Shown: positions 1-8,957, numbered from the stretch's first letter. The stretch is DNA of 64,000 nucleotides from Arthrobacter crystallopoietes (GCF_002849715.1 NZ_CP018863.1:186001-250000); one strand, 5' to 3'. The notes: generated by a model from the letters alone, not told the origin. A program made the numbers and translations.

Positions 1-350
1 TTGAGCAATGCCTGCAGGCTCATGGTGATCAGTTCGCTGACCCCGTTGCCCAGGTAGACATCGTCAACGCCGATGTCCTGGATACCGCGGGTCTGGTAAT
101 ACTGCGATACCGCGGTCCTGGCCGAGAAGATCCCGCGGGAATCGCTGTAGCCCTGGGCATCGGGAAGGTTGCGGATCATGTCCACGAGGATGGCATCCGG
201 CGCCTCGAACCCGAAGGGCGCCGGATTGCCGATGTTCAGCTTCAGGATCCTGTGGCCCTCGGACTCCATGCGGTGGGCATGCTCAAGCAGCGGACCGCGG
301 ATATCGTAAAGGACGTTATGAAGCTTATTGGACTGCTTGAACTGGACCAT
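1..350 (-). CDS. Aminotransferase, class I/II, AlaA-like (N-terminal part, cut by window edge)
   Basis: The reverse strand reads from an ATG at 350 without a stop to base 1, giving about 116 residues beginning MVQFKQSNKLHNVLYDIRGP. The stretch RILKLNIGNPAPFGFEAPD and the following YSDSRGIFSARTAVSQYYQ segment are typical of PLP-dependent fold-type I aminotransferases of the AlaA/YfbQ (glutamate-pyruvate) group; the VYLGNGVSELI motif leads into the PLP phosphate-binding region. The PLP lysine would lie outside the window. It is the last visible gene on the minus strand after the OpuA-type transporter, with a 27-base gap, so co-transcription is possible but no functional link is obvious. The family call is firm; substrate specificity is not determined. 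Confidence 0.8.
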   Translation of the reverse strand, partial: MVQFKQSNKLHNVLYDIRGPLLEHAHRMESEGHRILKLNIGNPAPFGFEAPDAILVDMIRNLPDAQGYSDSRGIFSARTAVSQYYQTRGIQDIGVDDVYLGNGVSELITMSLQALL

Positions 351-377
351 TTAAGCATCTTCGCATATTGGAACCGT

Positions 378-1328
378 TTACTTCGTCAGCCCGTTTTCGC
401 TCAGCCAGTCCGCCGCCGCGTCTGCCGGATTGCGCTTTTCGTCCCCGCTGACCTGACGATTGAGGTCCACCAGGTGTTCCGTGGTCAGCGCGGCCGAAAC
501 GTCGTTCAGCACTTCTGCTGCTTCCTCGCCGACCTTGTCCTGATTAACCAGGGGAAGCACCTGCTGGGCGATGAAGTTGTTCTTCGGGTCCTCCAGCACG
601 ACCAGGTCGTTATCCTCGATTGACGGGGTGGTCGTGTAGATGTCGGCGATCTGGATCTGGTCGTTAATCAGCGCCTGCAGAGTGGCCGGGCCGCCGCCGT
701 CGTTAATCGGTTCGAAGGACTTCGGCTCGCAGCCGTAATTCTCCTTCAGCCCGGGCAGTCCGTATTCCCGCTCGGCGAATTCAGGGTTGGCGCCGAGCAC
801 AAGTTCGTCACACACCGGCCCCAGGTCTGCAATGCTCTCGAGCTGGTACTTCTCGGCGGTGGCTTTAGTGACCACCATGGCATCCTTGCTTTCGGCGGAC
901 GCCGGTTCCAGGACGCCCAGGCCCTCCGGCAGGGCGGCGGGCAGGGCATCCGTGATCTCCCCCGCGGAGGCGGCCGTTGCCTCGGGATCCAGGAACAGCA
1001 GCAGGTTGCCGCTGTAGTCCGGAATGATGTCCACGGATCCTTCTTCGACCGCCTTGACGTACACCTCGCGGGAGCCGATGCCGGGCTTGGTGGTGACCTC
1101 GAATCCCGCAGCGGTGAGCGCGCCGGCATAGATCTCGGCGACGATCTGGCTTTCGGGGAAGTTGGCGGAGCCGACCACCAGCGGACCGGTTGCGCCTGAG
1201 CTGGCGGCCGTATCGGATGAACCCTCCAACGGGTTGGAATTGGCGCCGCAGGCCGTCAGCGTGACGGTCAGGGCAGTCATGGCTGCCGCCGCCAACATTG
1301 CCCGGCGGGAGGATGTCTGGATCTTCAA
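378..1328 (-). CDS. Glycine betaine/choline ABC transporter substrate-binding lipoprotein
   Basis: A 316-residue lipoprotein that would capture glycine betaine, choline or a similar quaternary amine outside the membrane and hand it to the permeases encoded just upstream. The N-terminus has an RR-containing n-region, a hydrophobic stretch and a lipobox LTAC with the lipidated Cys near residue 27. The body carries the OpuAC/ProX-type segment VVGSANFPESQIVAEIYAGAL and a later DIYTTTPSIEDNDLVVLED motif. I chose a TTG start at 1328 because AAAGGAG lies 6 bases upstream; an ATG at 1367 would add a stretch before the signal peptide. The upstream permease stop overlaps this ribosome site, so the genes are translationally coupled. 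Confidence 0.9.
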   Translation of the reverse strand: MKIQTSSRRAMLAAAAMTALTVTLTACGANSNPLEGSSDTAASSGATGPLVVGSANFPESQIVAEIYAGALTAAGFEVTTKPGIGSREVYVKAVEEGSVDIIPDYSGNLLLFLDPEATAASAGEITDALPAALPEGLGVLEPASAESKDAMVVTKATAEKYQLESIADLGPVCDELVLGANPEFAEREYGLPGLKENYGCEPKSFEPINDGGGPATLQALINDQIQIADIYTTTPSIEDNDLVVLEDPKNNFIAQQVLPLVNQDKVGEEAAEVLNDVSAALTTEHLVDLNRQVSGDEKRNPADAAADWLSENGLTK

Positions 1329-1338
1329 GGCTTCTCCT

Positions 1339-2058
1339 TTACTGGCCGGCACCCGGGGCGCCAACATTCTTCGTTCCCTGCCCCGGCGAGGCCGGGGAAG
1401 ACTTCAAACCTGGTGAGACCGCGTACTTTTGCACCATCGAGAGGATCAAATCGACCATCAACGCCAGCACCGCAATCAGAATAGCGCCCGCAAACAGCCG
1501 GACGGGGTCGCTGACGGCCAATCCGTCGATCAAATACCGGCCCAGCCCGCCCAAATTGATATAAGCAACGACGGCGACGGTGGAGATCACCTGCAATACG
1601 GCCGCCCGCACACCACCGAGCATCACCGGCAGCGCGTTGGGCAGTTCCACCCGCACGAGAACCTGCCATTCGGTCATGCCGAGACCGCGGGCAGCGTCCA
1701 GCAGCTGCCGGTCCACCGCAGCGATGCCCGAGTAGGTGCCGGCCAGCAACGGCGGGACCGTCAGGATGACAAGCGCGTAAATGGGCGGCATCAGGCCCAG
1801 GCCCATCAGGATGACAAACAGCGTCAGCAGGCCCAGCGTGGGCAGTGCCCGCAGTGCGCTGGCCACCGAGACCACGGCGACCTTGCCCTTGCCGGTGTGC
1901 CCGACGTACATGCCCGCGGGAATGGCGATCGCCGCGGCGATCAGCAGCGTCAGGACCGTATACCAGAGGTGCTCCCCCAACCGGGCCGGAATACCGGCGG
2001 GTCCGGCCCATTGCGCGGGGTCCGCGAACCACAGACCAACCTGCTCAAAGAGATTCAT
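1339..2058 (-). CDS. Quaternary-amine ABC transporter permease (OpuAB/ProW type)
   Basis: Inner-membrane permease of 239 residues with about five to six hydrophobic segments and the BPD_transp_1 coupling motif (EWQVLVRVELPNALPVMLGG, the EAA loop) near the middle. It forms the transmembrane pore with the product of the next gene upstream. The start is ATG at 2058 inside the end of the previous permease (14-base overlap); an in-frame start further upstream would add an unlikely Arg/Cys-rich leader. Having two different permeases plus an ATPase and a lipoprotein matches OpuC/OpuB-type importers for osmoprotectants. Function assignment is by family; the substrate is inferred. Confidence 0.88.
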   Translation of the reverse strand: MNLFEQVGLWFADPAQWAGPAGIPARLGEHLWYTVLTLLIAAAIAIPAGMYVGHTGKGKVAVVSVASALRALPTLGLLTLFVILMGLGLMPPIYALVILTVPPLLAGTYSGIAAVDRQLLDAARGLGMTEWQVLVRVELPNALPVMLGGVRAAVLQVISTVAVVAYINLGGLGRYLIDGLAVSDPVRLFAGAILIAVLALMVDLILSMVQKYAVSPGLKSSPASPGQGTKNVGAPGAGQ

Positions 2059-2800
2059 GCAGCACCGCCGTTTCAGCCGCATCAGGACGGCGCGCGGTTC
2101 CGGCGCTGTCCCCGCTGCCGGAGTTGTCCGGGCCAGGCATGGCAGTCACCTGTTTGCGTCCGGCCTTGCGGTGCCGGTTCCAGGGCGTGAGCAGGTGCTC
2201 CAGGCCCACGAGGACAAAGTCCATCAGCAGCGCCAGGACCAGCGTCATCACGATGCCGACGACAATCTCGGTCAGGAAGTGGCGCAGCAGCCCGTCCGTA
2301 AAGAGCACACCCAGATTGCGGATGCCGATCAGAGCGCCCACGCTGGCCAGCGAAATATTGCTGACCGACACCACGCGCAGGCCGGCAAACAGGACAGGCA
2401 CGGCCAGCGGCAGGTCCACGGCGAAGAACCGCCTCAACGGCCGGTATCCCATGGCCACTGCGGCTTGCCGGACGCCGTCGTCAATGGACTCCAGCGCGTC
2501 CACGACGGACCGCACCAGCAAGGCGACCGCATAGACGGTCAGGGCGACAATCAGGTTGGCCGTGTCCAGAATCCTGGTGCCCAGGATGACCGGAAGAATG
2601 ACGAAGAGGGCCAGGGACGGAATGGTGTAGAGCACCGAACTGGCCGACAGGATGATGCCGCGGACCGCCGGAATGCGCCAGGCCAGGTAGCCCAGGGGTA
2701 CCGCTATGAGCAATCCCAGCACGAGCGGCAGCACCGACTGGTAGAGATGGTGCCCGGAGAGCTCCAGCACAAAGGGCAGGTTGGCCAGGTACCAGTCCAT
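2045..2800 (-). CDS. Quaternary-amine ABC transporter permease (second subunit)
   Basis: A 251-residue integral membrane protein beginning MDWYLANLPFVLELSGHHLY, with several hydrophobic helices and an EAA-type loop (DDGVRQAAVAMGYRPLRRFFAVDLPLA) that contacts the ATPase. The ATG overlaps the stop of the ATPase gene (TGATG), which makes it the natural start. Together with the adjacent permease it should form a heterodimeric channel, as in the OpuCB/OpuCD arrangement. The C-terminal 40 residues after the last helix are Arg/Ala/Thr-rich and probably cytoplasmic. Confidence 0.88.
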   Translation of the reverse strand: MDWYLANLPFVLELSGHHLYQSVLPLVLGLLIAVPLGYLAWRIPAVRGIILSASSVLYTIPSLALFVILPVILGTRILDTANLIVALTVYAVALLVRSVVDALESIDDGVRQAAVAMGYRPLRRFFAVDLPLAVPVLFAGLRVVSVSNISLASVGALIGIRNLGVLFTDGLLRHFLTEIVVGIVMTLVLALLMDFVLVGLEHLLTPWNRHRKAGRKQVTAMPGPDNSGSGDSAGTARRPDAAETAVLHESL

Positions 2801-3918
2801 CAGCCGCGGCGCTCCGCGTCCAGCCGCTGGAGCACCTCGCCGGCGTCCACCAGCCCGGCTACCCTGCCGGTCGCGTCCACTGCCACGCCTTGGCCGGAGG
2901 GAGAGGACAGCGCGGCGTCCAGTGCCTGCCGGAGCGAACTGCCCACGGTGAACAGTGAGCCGCCGGTGACCGCGGCTGTGGACGTGCGTTGTCCGGGCGG
3001 CAGCCACCCGAGGGGAGCACCGCCGTCGTCGGTTATCAGCAGCCAGCCTTCGGCAGGCGCGGACTCCAGCGTCCCAGCCGTCGCTGTGACCGCGGGCTGC
3101 AGCGGCAGGTCCCGGGCGGAGGCAAACGAGAGCGAGCGGAAGCCGCGGTCCCGGCCGACGAACCCGGCCACGAAATCGTCCACCGGCGCGCGCAAAAGCT
3201 CCTCCGGCGGCGCGTACTGCGCCAGGCGGCCGCCGGTGGCGAAGACCGCCACTTTGTCCCCGATGACCGTGGCCTCGTCGATGTCGTGGGTGACAAACAC
3301 GATCGTTTTCGCCAGTTCCTGCTGCAACCGCAGCAGCTCCTGCTGCAGTTCCGCGCGCACCACCGGATCCACTGCGCTGAAGGGCTCGTCCATGAGCAGG
3401 ATCGGCGGATCCGCGGCGAGCGCCCGGGCCACGCCCACCCGCTGCTGCTGGCCGCCGGAGAGCTGCGCCGGGTAGCGCTTGCCCAGCGCGGGAGAAAGAC
3501 CGACGACGGCGAGCAGCTCCTCGGCGCGGATTCTCGCCTGCCGCCGCGGGACGCCGTTCAGTCGGGGAACGGTCGCAATGTTGTCCAACACGCTCCGGTG
3601 CGGCAGCAGGCCCGAGGACTGCAGCACGTAGCCCATGGAACGCCGCAGCGCCGCGGCGGGCTGCGCGGAAACGTCCTGCCCGTCCACCAGGACGGTTCCC
3701 TCCGTGGGCTCCACCATGCGGTTGATCATTCTCAGGGACGTGGTCTTGCCGCAGCCGGACGGCCCGACGAACACGGTGATGGCTCCCCGGTCGATTTCCA
3801 GGTTCAGGTCATGCACCGCCGGCTGCCCCGAAGCGTAGCTCTTCGACACGTTGCGGAACTGGACCATGGGCGAGCTGCCCGGGCTGGCCTGCGGGGCCAC
3901 CGACTGTGCTTCGGTCAT
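2800..3918 (-). CDS. Quaternary-amine ABC transporter ATP-binding protein with C-terminal CBS-like region
   Basis: A 372-residue ABC ATPase that powers the importer. Visible motifs are Walker A GPSGCGKTT (52-60), signature LSGGQQQR (153-160), Walker B ILLMDEPF (173-180) and an H-loop FVTHDIDEA shortly after. After about residue 245 comes a CBS-type region (WLLITDDGGAPLGWLPPG, QGVAVDATGRVAGLVDAGEVL). In OpuA/OpuC proteins CBS domains sense ionic strength, so osmotic control is plausible here. The start codon overlaps the stop of the Nudix gene (ATGA) and the end overlaps the permease start, so all five genes form one transcription unit. Confidence 0.92.
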   Translation of the reverse strand: MTEAQSVAPQASPGSSPMVQFRNVSKSYASGQPAVHDLNLEIDRGAITVFVGPSGCGKTTSLRMINRMVEPTEGTVLVDGQDVSAQPAAALRRSMGYVLQSSGLLPHRSVLDNIATVPRLNGVPRRQARIRAEELLAVVGLSPALGKRYPAQLSGGQQQRVGVARALAADPPILLMDEPFSAVDPVVRAELQQELLRLQQELAKTIVFVTHDIDEATVIGDKVAVFATGGRLAQYAPPEELLRAPVDDFVAGFVGRDRGFRSLSFASARDLPLQPAVTATAGTLESAPAEGWLLITDDGGAPLGWLPPGQRTSTAAVTGGSLFTVGSSLRQALDAALSSPSGQGVAVDATGRVAGLVDAGEVLQRLDAERRG

Positions 3919-4436
3919 CGTGTCTCGCTCCCTGTCCTGGTCGGGGAACCGTTTTGCGCCACGGCCTCGGGACTGCTGACAGCTTGGCTGACGGCTGCCG
4001 GCGTCGCAGCAGGTTCAGCAAAGTAAAGGTCCAGGCCGACGTCCACCAGGTCCACGCGGTCGAGTGCGGACACCTCGTCCAGCGGGATCCACTTTGCCTG
4101 GTCCGTCGAGCCCTGGAGCTCATGCGCTAAATCACCGCCCGTCACCGTAGCAGCGTAAATGATCCGCAGGGCGTGCAGCGGAACCTTGCCGCCATGCAGC
4201 CGCCGTTCCGCCGGGATGAACTTACTGTCGACGCCGAGCAAGCGGCCCAGTTCCACGGTGTAGCCGGTTTCTTCGGTGATTTCCCGCAGGGCCGCCGTGG
4301 GAGCATCTTCGCCCGCTTCAAGCCCTCCGCCGGGCAGTGTCCAGCGCGGGATTCCGGATCCGGTCCAGCGTGCCAGCAGCACGGCATTCTCCTGAACGAT
4401 TACGCCGTAGGCGCCGATGCGGGTATCGAAGGACAT
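3915..4436 (-). CDS. Nudix hydrolase
   Basis: A 173-residue protein of the Nudix superfamily, which cleaves nucleoside diphosphates linked to another moiety. The Nudix box GX5EX7REUXEEXGU is intact: GGGLEAGEDAPTAALREITE followed by ETGY, at about residues 37-60. I placed the start at ATG 4436 (MSFDTRIGAYGVI); a longer start would add a non-conserved leader. The last ~35 residues after the fold are Ala/Pro/Ser-rich and probably disordered. It is the first gene of the transporter operon, overlapping the ATPase by ATGA. The substrate cannot be deduced, and the pairing with an osmoprotectant importer has no obvious biochemical rationale. Confidence 0.88.
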   Translation of the reverse strand: MSFDTRIGAYGVIVQENAVLLARWTGSGIPRWTLPGGGLEAGEDAPTAALREITEETGYTVELGRLLGVDSKFIPAERRLHGGKVPLHALRIIYAATVTGGDLAHELQGSTDQAKWIPLDEVSALDRVDLVDVGLDLYFAEPAATPAAVSQAVSSPEAVAQNGSPTRTGSETR

Positions 4437-4641
4437 GCCGTTCAGTCTATGCGGGCTTGCATCTGCGCCCCAGAAGCGCCGGGCCGCGTTTGGCAATGAA
4501 CCCCGCAGCTATACTTTCGCCAACGTATCTTTGGCTGCCCGAGCGTTGCGTCCGGGGCCAGCGGGGACTACAACTGAATGCATGGGGATCAGGCCAGCAA
4601 GGCATCGCGCGGACCCTGTCCCGCCGGATTGGAGCGTGGCT

Positions 4642-6357
4642 ATGCCCGCCATCGAGCGGCGGCTTCTGGAAGTCCTCGCTGCTGCCGGGCCGGATCCTGC
4701 CGCAACGCCGGCGAATCCCCGTGACTGCCTGGACCGGGCCTATGAAGCGGCGTATGCGGAGGACCACTATGGCGCGGTTACCCTGGCACGCCTGGGACTT
4801 GAGCAGGCTACCGAATCCGACACCGATACCGTGCTGGCGTTGTATTCGGTCCTGATAGCCGTCGCCCAGATCCAAGACCAGACTTCGGACGCCGAGTACT
4901 ACCTGGCGCAGCGGGTGGAGCGGCTGCGCACAGCTGGCCGCAAAGTCCAGGCCTCCGTCGAGGCTGACCTCGGGACAGTCCTCTTCCGCGAAGCGACCGC
5001 CGCGGAACTGCCCGTGCTGGAAGCCGCGCTGGAGCAGCTTCAGGCGACCAAGGCGCCCGTCGGCGTCCTGGCCGACGTCAAGCTGGCCATCGCCGTCGCA
5101 CATTCGCAAAAAGGGGTCCGCTCCACGGCGGTCGCCCTGCTTGAGGACGCGGTGGAGGGTTATGCCGCCGGCGAGCGCACCGACAGTCTCGCCGGAGCGC
5201 TAATGTATCTCGCGCACACCTACCTGCAGCTGGACCAGCCCGGGCAGGCGGTCGCCGCGGCAGACCGGCTGCTCGCCATTCCGGCCAACCGCGCACTGGC
5301 GGCCTCCATGTGGCTACTGAAAGCCAACCTCGCCAACACCGGGGAGCACGACGACGAAGCCATCGAGTATGCCCTGACTGCTCTTGAGCTCTACGCTGCC
5401 TGCGGCGTCCGCAAGGGCGCCATCTCCGCCGCGGTCGTCGTGGCACAGCTCTGTGCTGCCGCCGGGGACGCGGAGAGTTCGGTACTGGCCTGGCGCGCGG
5501 CCGTGCAGCAGGCCGAACGCGGCGAAGTCCAGGAGGAACTGACGCTGCGCCTGGCGCTGGGCAACCAGCTGCTGGAGGCGGAGGAGTATGAACTCGCTGC
5601 CCAGGTGCTGGGCAAGCTGCTGCAGCGCCAGCGGCTGACCGACGCTCCGCACTCGGACAAGGCCCGCACCCTGATGAGCCTGGGACATGCGCACCGCCAT
5701 GCCGAACGCACCGCCGACACCCTGGACTGCTGGCGCGAGGCCGTGGCCGAGTTCACCGGCGGCGGAGAGTACGGCGAGGCTGCACGGTCGCTGCTGGCCA
5801 TCGGCACCTTGCTGTCGCGGGAAGACCATGACGCGGACGCGATCGTCTGCTTCGAGGCCGCCGTTGCCGCGGCCCGCAAATCTTCCGACGATGCCGCTGC
5901 CCTGCCGCAGGCCCTCCACGCCCTCGGCCATGCGATGTGCGAAGCCGGGGATCAGGACGGCATCGCCCAGCTGGACGAGGCGATCCGGCTGGCGCGGGAC
6001 TACGGGGCGCACTGGTACGAGGCGGACTACAGCGACACCAGGGCCCGCGGGCTTTGGGCCCTCGACCATGGGCCTGCTGCTGTCTCCGCTGCCCTGCAGG
6101 CCGCGGACCTGTACTCCGCGGCGGACGACGCTGCTTCGGCCGGCAATTCCGAGCTTTTCGCCGCGCATGTCCTGGCGGAGCTGGACCGTCCCGCGGACGC
6201 GGTGCCGATGTTCCGGATGGTGCTGGCCCAGCCCGAGGTCAGCCGGATGCTGCGGGTTGCCGCCAACCTGGGACTGTCATCGGCGCTGGACTCGCTCGGC
6301 CGCAAGGATGAAGCCGAGGAGGCACGCCGCGCGGCGGAAGAGGCAGCCGAGAACTGA
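4642..6357 (+). CDS. Tetratricopeptide-repeat protein, function unknown
   Basis: About 571 residues, almost entirely helical, with recurrent TPR-like units carrying the W/L-G-Y-A-P spacing (for example LAGALMYLAHTYLQLDQPGQ, ARTLMSLGHAHRHAERTADT and LPQALHALGHAMCEAGDQDG). No catalytic domain, signal peptide or membrane segment is visible, so it is probably a cytoplasmic scaffold. The ATG at 4642 has GGAG 7 bases upstream; an upstream in-frame ATG exists but has no ribosome site and would add a low-quality leader. It is divergent from the Nudix/transporter operon. A TATACT hexamer at 4510-4515 could be its -10 element, but no well-spaced -35 is obvious. Confidence 0.8.
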   Translation: MPAIERRLLEVLAAAGPDPAATPANPRDCLDRAYEAAYAEDHYGAVTLARLGLEQATESDTDTVLALYSVLIAVAQIQDQTSDAEYYLAQRVERLRTAGRKVQASVEADLGTVLFREATAAELPVLEAALEQLQATKAPVGVLADVKLAIAVAHSQKGVRSTAVALLEDAVEGYAAGERTDSLAGALMYLAHTYLQLDQPGQAVAAADRLLAIPANRALAASMWLLKANLANTGEHDDEAIEYALTALELYAACGVRKGAISAAVVVAQLCAAAGDAESSVLAWRAAVQQAERGEVQEELTLRLALGNQLLEAEEYELAAQVLGKLLQRQRLTDAPHSDKARTLMSLGHAHRHAERTADTLDCWREAVAEFTGGGEYGEAARSLLAIGTLLSREDHDADAIVCFEAAVAAARKSSDDAAALPQALHALGHAMCEAGDQDGIAQLDEAIRLARDYGAHWYEADYSDTRARGLWALDHGPAAVSAALQAADLYSAADDAASAGNSELFAAHVLAELDRPADAVPMFRMVLAQPEVSRMLRVAANLGLSSALDSLGRKDEAEEARRAAEEAAEN

Positions 6358-6361
6358 CGCT

Positions 6362-6378
6362 TCTCATATTCGTCTCAT
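6362..6378 (+). promoter_or_regulatory. Tandem TCTCAT half-sites, candidate response-regulator box
   Basis: TCTCAT occurs at 6362-6367 and again at 6373-6378, exactly 11 bases apart, on one face of the helix, 23 bases before the start of the first gene of the two-component operon. OmpR-family regulators bind direct repeats with this periodicity, so an autoregulatory site is a reasonable inference. Confidence 0.45.
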
Positions 6379-6400
6379 CTTGCGTCGGAATACTTGAAGC

Positions 6401-6829
6401 ATGCAGCGCTCGACCATCCGTTATGTACTCACGGCCGTTGCCATCGTGCTCGGCATGGGGCTGGCAGGCTATGCCGTGGCGAGCACTCTCCGCAGTCCGG
6501 ACCCCTCCGATCTGGGGCCGTCGATAGTATTCACCCCCTCCCCTTCGGCCTCCACACCGCCAGCTGAATCGCCGGATCCCGGATCAGGAGACAAGCCTTC
6601 GGCAAAACCCGCCCCGGACGCCGGACGTACCTCGAAGCCGGAACCAGCGCCGGATCCCGACCCGGCACCTGATCCTGCGCCGGCCCCGGCTCCTGCCCCC
6701 GAGCCACCGCCCGCTCCCGCTCCGCCACCGGCTCCTGCCCCCGTCCCGGTGCCGCCCGCACCACCGGTTGATTACGACGACGGAGACGACGATTTCGATG
6801 CTGACGACGGCGATGACGATGACGACTAA
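6401..6829 (+). CDS. Single-pass membrane protein with Pro/Ala-rich linker and poly-Asp tail
   Basis: A 142-residue protein of unknown function. Residues 8-28 form one hydrophobic helix (YVLTAVAIVLGMGLAGYAVA); the rest is extremely low-complexity: Ser/Pro, then a long Pro-Ala/Pro-Glu/Pro-Asp spacer (about 75-120), then VDYDDGDDDFDADDGDDDDD at the C-terminus. With a short positively charged N-terminus the tail should lie outside the cell. It precedes the histidine kinase by 26 bases and is in the same orientation, so it is probably co-expressed. An acidic tail of this kind could bind divalent cations, but that is inference. I recognise no family. Confidence 0.75.
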   Translation: MQRSTIRYVLTAVAIVLGMGLAGYAVASTLRSPDPSDLGPSIVFTPSPSASTPPAESPDPGSGDKPSAKPAPDAGRTSKPEPAPDPDPAPDPAPAPAPAPEPPPAPAPPPAPAPVPVPPAPPVDYDDGDDDFDADDGDDDDD

Positions 6830-6855
6830 AATCGAGACGATGATGACCGGGACGG

Positions 6856-8292
6856 ATGTTTAGGCGCCTGGACGGCCTGTCCGTCCGCACCCGTGTCCTC
6901 GCGGCCGTACTCGCACTGTCCACCCTGGGCCTCGCGGTAGCCGGCGCCGTGCTCTTCGGACTGCAGCGCGGCCAGATTAATCAGCGCATCGACGATTCGC
7001 TGAGGCGGTCCGTCGAAGAATTCGATACCTTGGCCGACATTGGGATTGATCCCGAGACCGGACAGGAATTCACCCGGGGCAGCCAACTTGTCCGCACCGT
7101 CATGGCCCGCACCGCACCGGCCGAGAACGAAGGCATGGTCGGCATCGTTGACGGACAGGTTGCGCTGACCGCCAACAACTCGGTCCAGCTGCGTTTGGAA
7201 GACGATCACGAACTCATCGACAAGGTCGTGGCCCAACCGGAGACAGAGCGGATCATCCTCACCTCCATCCAAACCGAGCAGACCACTTACCGGGCCGTGA
7301 CCGTACCTGTTCAGCTGTCCTCGGATCCCACCCACAGCATATTTTTGCTGGCCTTCGACTACGATGCGGAACTCGAGGAGCTCGGCGACAACTTCCGGAC
7401 CTATACGCTGATCAGCCTGGCCGCGCTCGTGCTCATTTCCGGAGTGGGCTGGCTGGTGGCCGGGAGGTTGCTGGCTCCGATTCGCCTGGTGCGGGAAACC
7501 GCCCAGAAGATCACCGAAACCGACCTGTCCCGCCGTATTCCCGTAAGCGGGCACGATGACCTCTCCGAGCTTTCGCGGACCTTCAACGAGATGCTGGACC
7601 GGCTGCAGGGCTCGATGACAGCCCAGCGCCAACTGCTCGACGACGTCGGACATGAGCTGCGCACGCCGATCACCATCGTCCAAGGGCACCTGGAACTGCA
7701 GGACTCGCGCGATCCGGAAGATGTTGACTCCGTCCGCGCTATTGCCCTCGACGAACTGGACCGCATGCGGCTGCTGGTTGATGACCTTGTTACGCTCGCG
7801 GGCGCGGAGCGCCCCGGATTCGTCAAACCCCGCCCGCTGGAGGTCGGGCAGCTGACGGATGATGTGCTGGACAAAGCCTGCACACTGGGCAACCGGCGGT
7901 GGGTCGTCGACTCCCGCGCCGAACACACATGGAGCCTCGACCCGAAACGCATGACCCAGGCCTGGCTGCAACTGGCTGCGAATGCCGTCAAGTTTTCGTC
8001 AACAGGTTCAACCATTGCCGTCGGATCCCGGGCCGTCGCCGGCGAACTCCGCCTTTGGGTCCGCGACGAGGGCGTCGGAATCGCCCCCGAGGACCAGACC
8101 CGGATCTTCGAACGCTTTGCCCGTGGCACCAACGGGACCAGAGCCGAAGGATCCGGACTGGGACTGACCATCGTCAACGCCATCGTCCATGCCCATGGCG
8201 GGATCGTTGAACTGGCCAGCGCGCCAGCACACGGTTCCACCTTCACTATCGTTATCCGAGAACGCCAGCCCGAGCAGGAGGATCCAGTATGA
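6856..8292 (+). CDS. Two-component sensor histidine kinase
   Basis: A 478-residue membrane kinase. It has an N-terminal transmembrane helix (about 13-36), an extracytoplasmic sensor of roughly 140 residues, a second helix (about 178-203, SLAALVLISGVGWLVAGRLL), a HAMP linker, and the H-box DDVGHELRTPI with the phosphoacceptor His266. The HATPase part shows the N-box (LQLAANAVKF), G1 (DEGVGI) and G2 (GSGLGLTIVNAIV). The gene overlaps the response regulator by ATGA, so both are made together. The signal is unknown. The upstream poly-Asp membrane protein in the same operon could be an accessory to the sensor domain. Confidence 0.95.
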   Translation: MFRRLDGLSVRTRVLAAVLALSTLGLAVAGAVLFGLQRGQINQRIDDSLRRSVEEFDTLADIGIDPETGQEFTRGSQLVRTVMARTAPAENEGMVGIVDGQVALTANNSVQLRLEDDHELIDKVVAQPETERIILTSIQTEQTTYRAVTVPVQLSSDPTHSIFLLAFDYDAELEELGDNFRTYTLISLAALVLISGVGWLVAGRLLAPIRLVRETAQKITETDLSRRIPVSGHDDLSELSRTFNEMLDRLQGSMTAQRQLLDDVGHELRTPITIVQGHLELQDSRDPEDVDSVRAIALDELDRMRLLVDDLVTLAGAERPGFVKPRPLEVGQLTDDVLDKACTLGNRRWVVDSRAEHTWSLDPKRMTQAWLQLAANAVKFSSTGSTIAVGSRAVAGELRLWVRDEGVGIAPEDQTRIFERFARGTNGTRAEGSGLGLTIVNAIVHAHGGIVELASAPAHGSTFTIVIRERQPEQEDPV

Positions 8293-8957
8293 GCCAGATT
8301 CTGGTTATCGAAGACGAGGACAGGATCAGTTCGTTTGTCGCCAAGGGCCTGAAATCGGCCGGCTACGTACCTACTGTTGCGGCCACCGGCCGTGAGGGCT
8401 ATCACCTGGCCATGACAGGTGATTTCGAGCTGATCGTGCTGGATCTCGGTCTGCCGGACCAGGATGGTTTTACGGTGCTCCGCCGAATCCGCGAGGCCAG
8501 GAACGACACTCCGGTCATCATCCTGACCGCACGCAGTTCCGTCGACGACACGGTGGCCGGCCTCGAAAACGGTGCCGACGACTACATGGCCAAGCCCTTC
8601 CGCTTTGAAGAGCTGCTCGCCCGGGTGCGCTTACGGCTGCGGACCGAAGCACCGACGTCGGATATGAGCACTCTCAGCAGCGGAAACCTGCAGCTCGATC
8701 TGCGCACCAGACGTGCCACCATTGACGGCAGAGAGATCGATCTGTCGGCCCGCGAATTCGCGTTGGCTGAAGCCTTCCTGCGCAACCCCGGCCAGGTCCT
8801 CAGCCGCGAGCAGCTCCTCTCCCGCGTCTGGGGCTACGATTTCGATCCCGGTTCCAACGTGGTCGACGTATATGTGCGCTACCTTCGCAACAAACTGGGA
8901 GCCGAGCGCTTCGCCACCGTACGGGGCATGGGTTACCGGCTGGCCGCGGACAGCTGA
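8289..8957 (+). CDS. Two-component response regulator, OmpR/PhoB family
   Basis: A 222-residue regulator with a receiver domain (residues 1-115; acidic pair EDED near the N-terminus, phosphoacceptor Asp52 in LIVLDLGLPDQDG, conserved Thr in ILTARS, Lys in YMAKPF) and a C-terminal winged-helix DNA-binding domain ending in VRYLRNKLGAERFATVRGMG. It is the partner of the kinase whose gene it overlaps. Its stop lies inside the 3' end of the convergent phosphotransferase gene (25-base tail-to-tail overlap), so no room exists for a separate terminator. Confidence 0.96.
   Translation: MSQILVIEDEDRISSFVAKGLKSAGYVPTVAATGREGYHLAMTGDFELIVLDLGLPDQDGFTVLRRIREARNDTPVIILTARSSVDDTVAGLENGADDYMAKPFRFEELLARVRLRLRTEAPTSDMSTLSSGNLQLDLRTRRATIDGREIDLSAREFALAEAFLRNPGQVLSREQLLSRVWGYDFDPGSNVVDVYVRYLRNKLGAERFATVRGMGYRLAADS

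Noticed and set aside
1781..3475. 564-residue plus-strand frame opposite the transporter genes
   Set aside because: The overlapping minus-strand genes have clear ABC transporter motifs and coupled starts; this frame is a shadow.
6640..6770. Pro-Ala repeat tract as an intergenic repeat element
   Set aside because: It lies within an open frame with a clear start, signal-anchor helix and stop, so it is coding low-complexity sequence.
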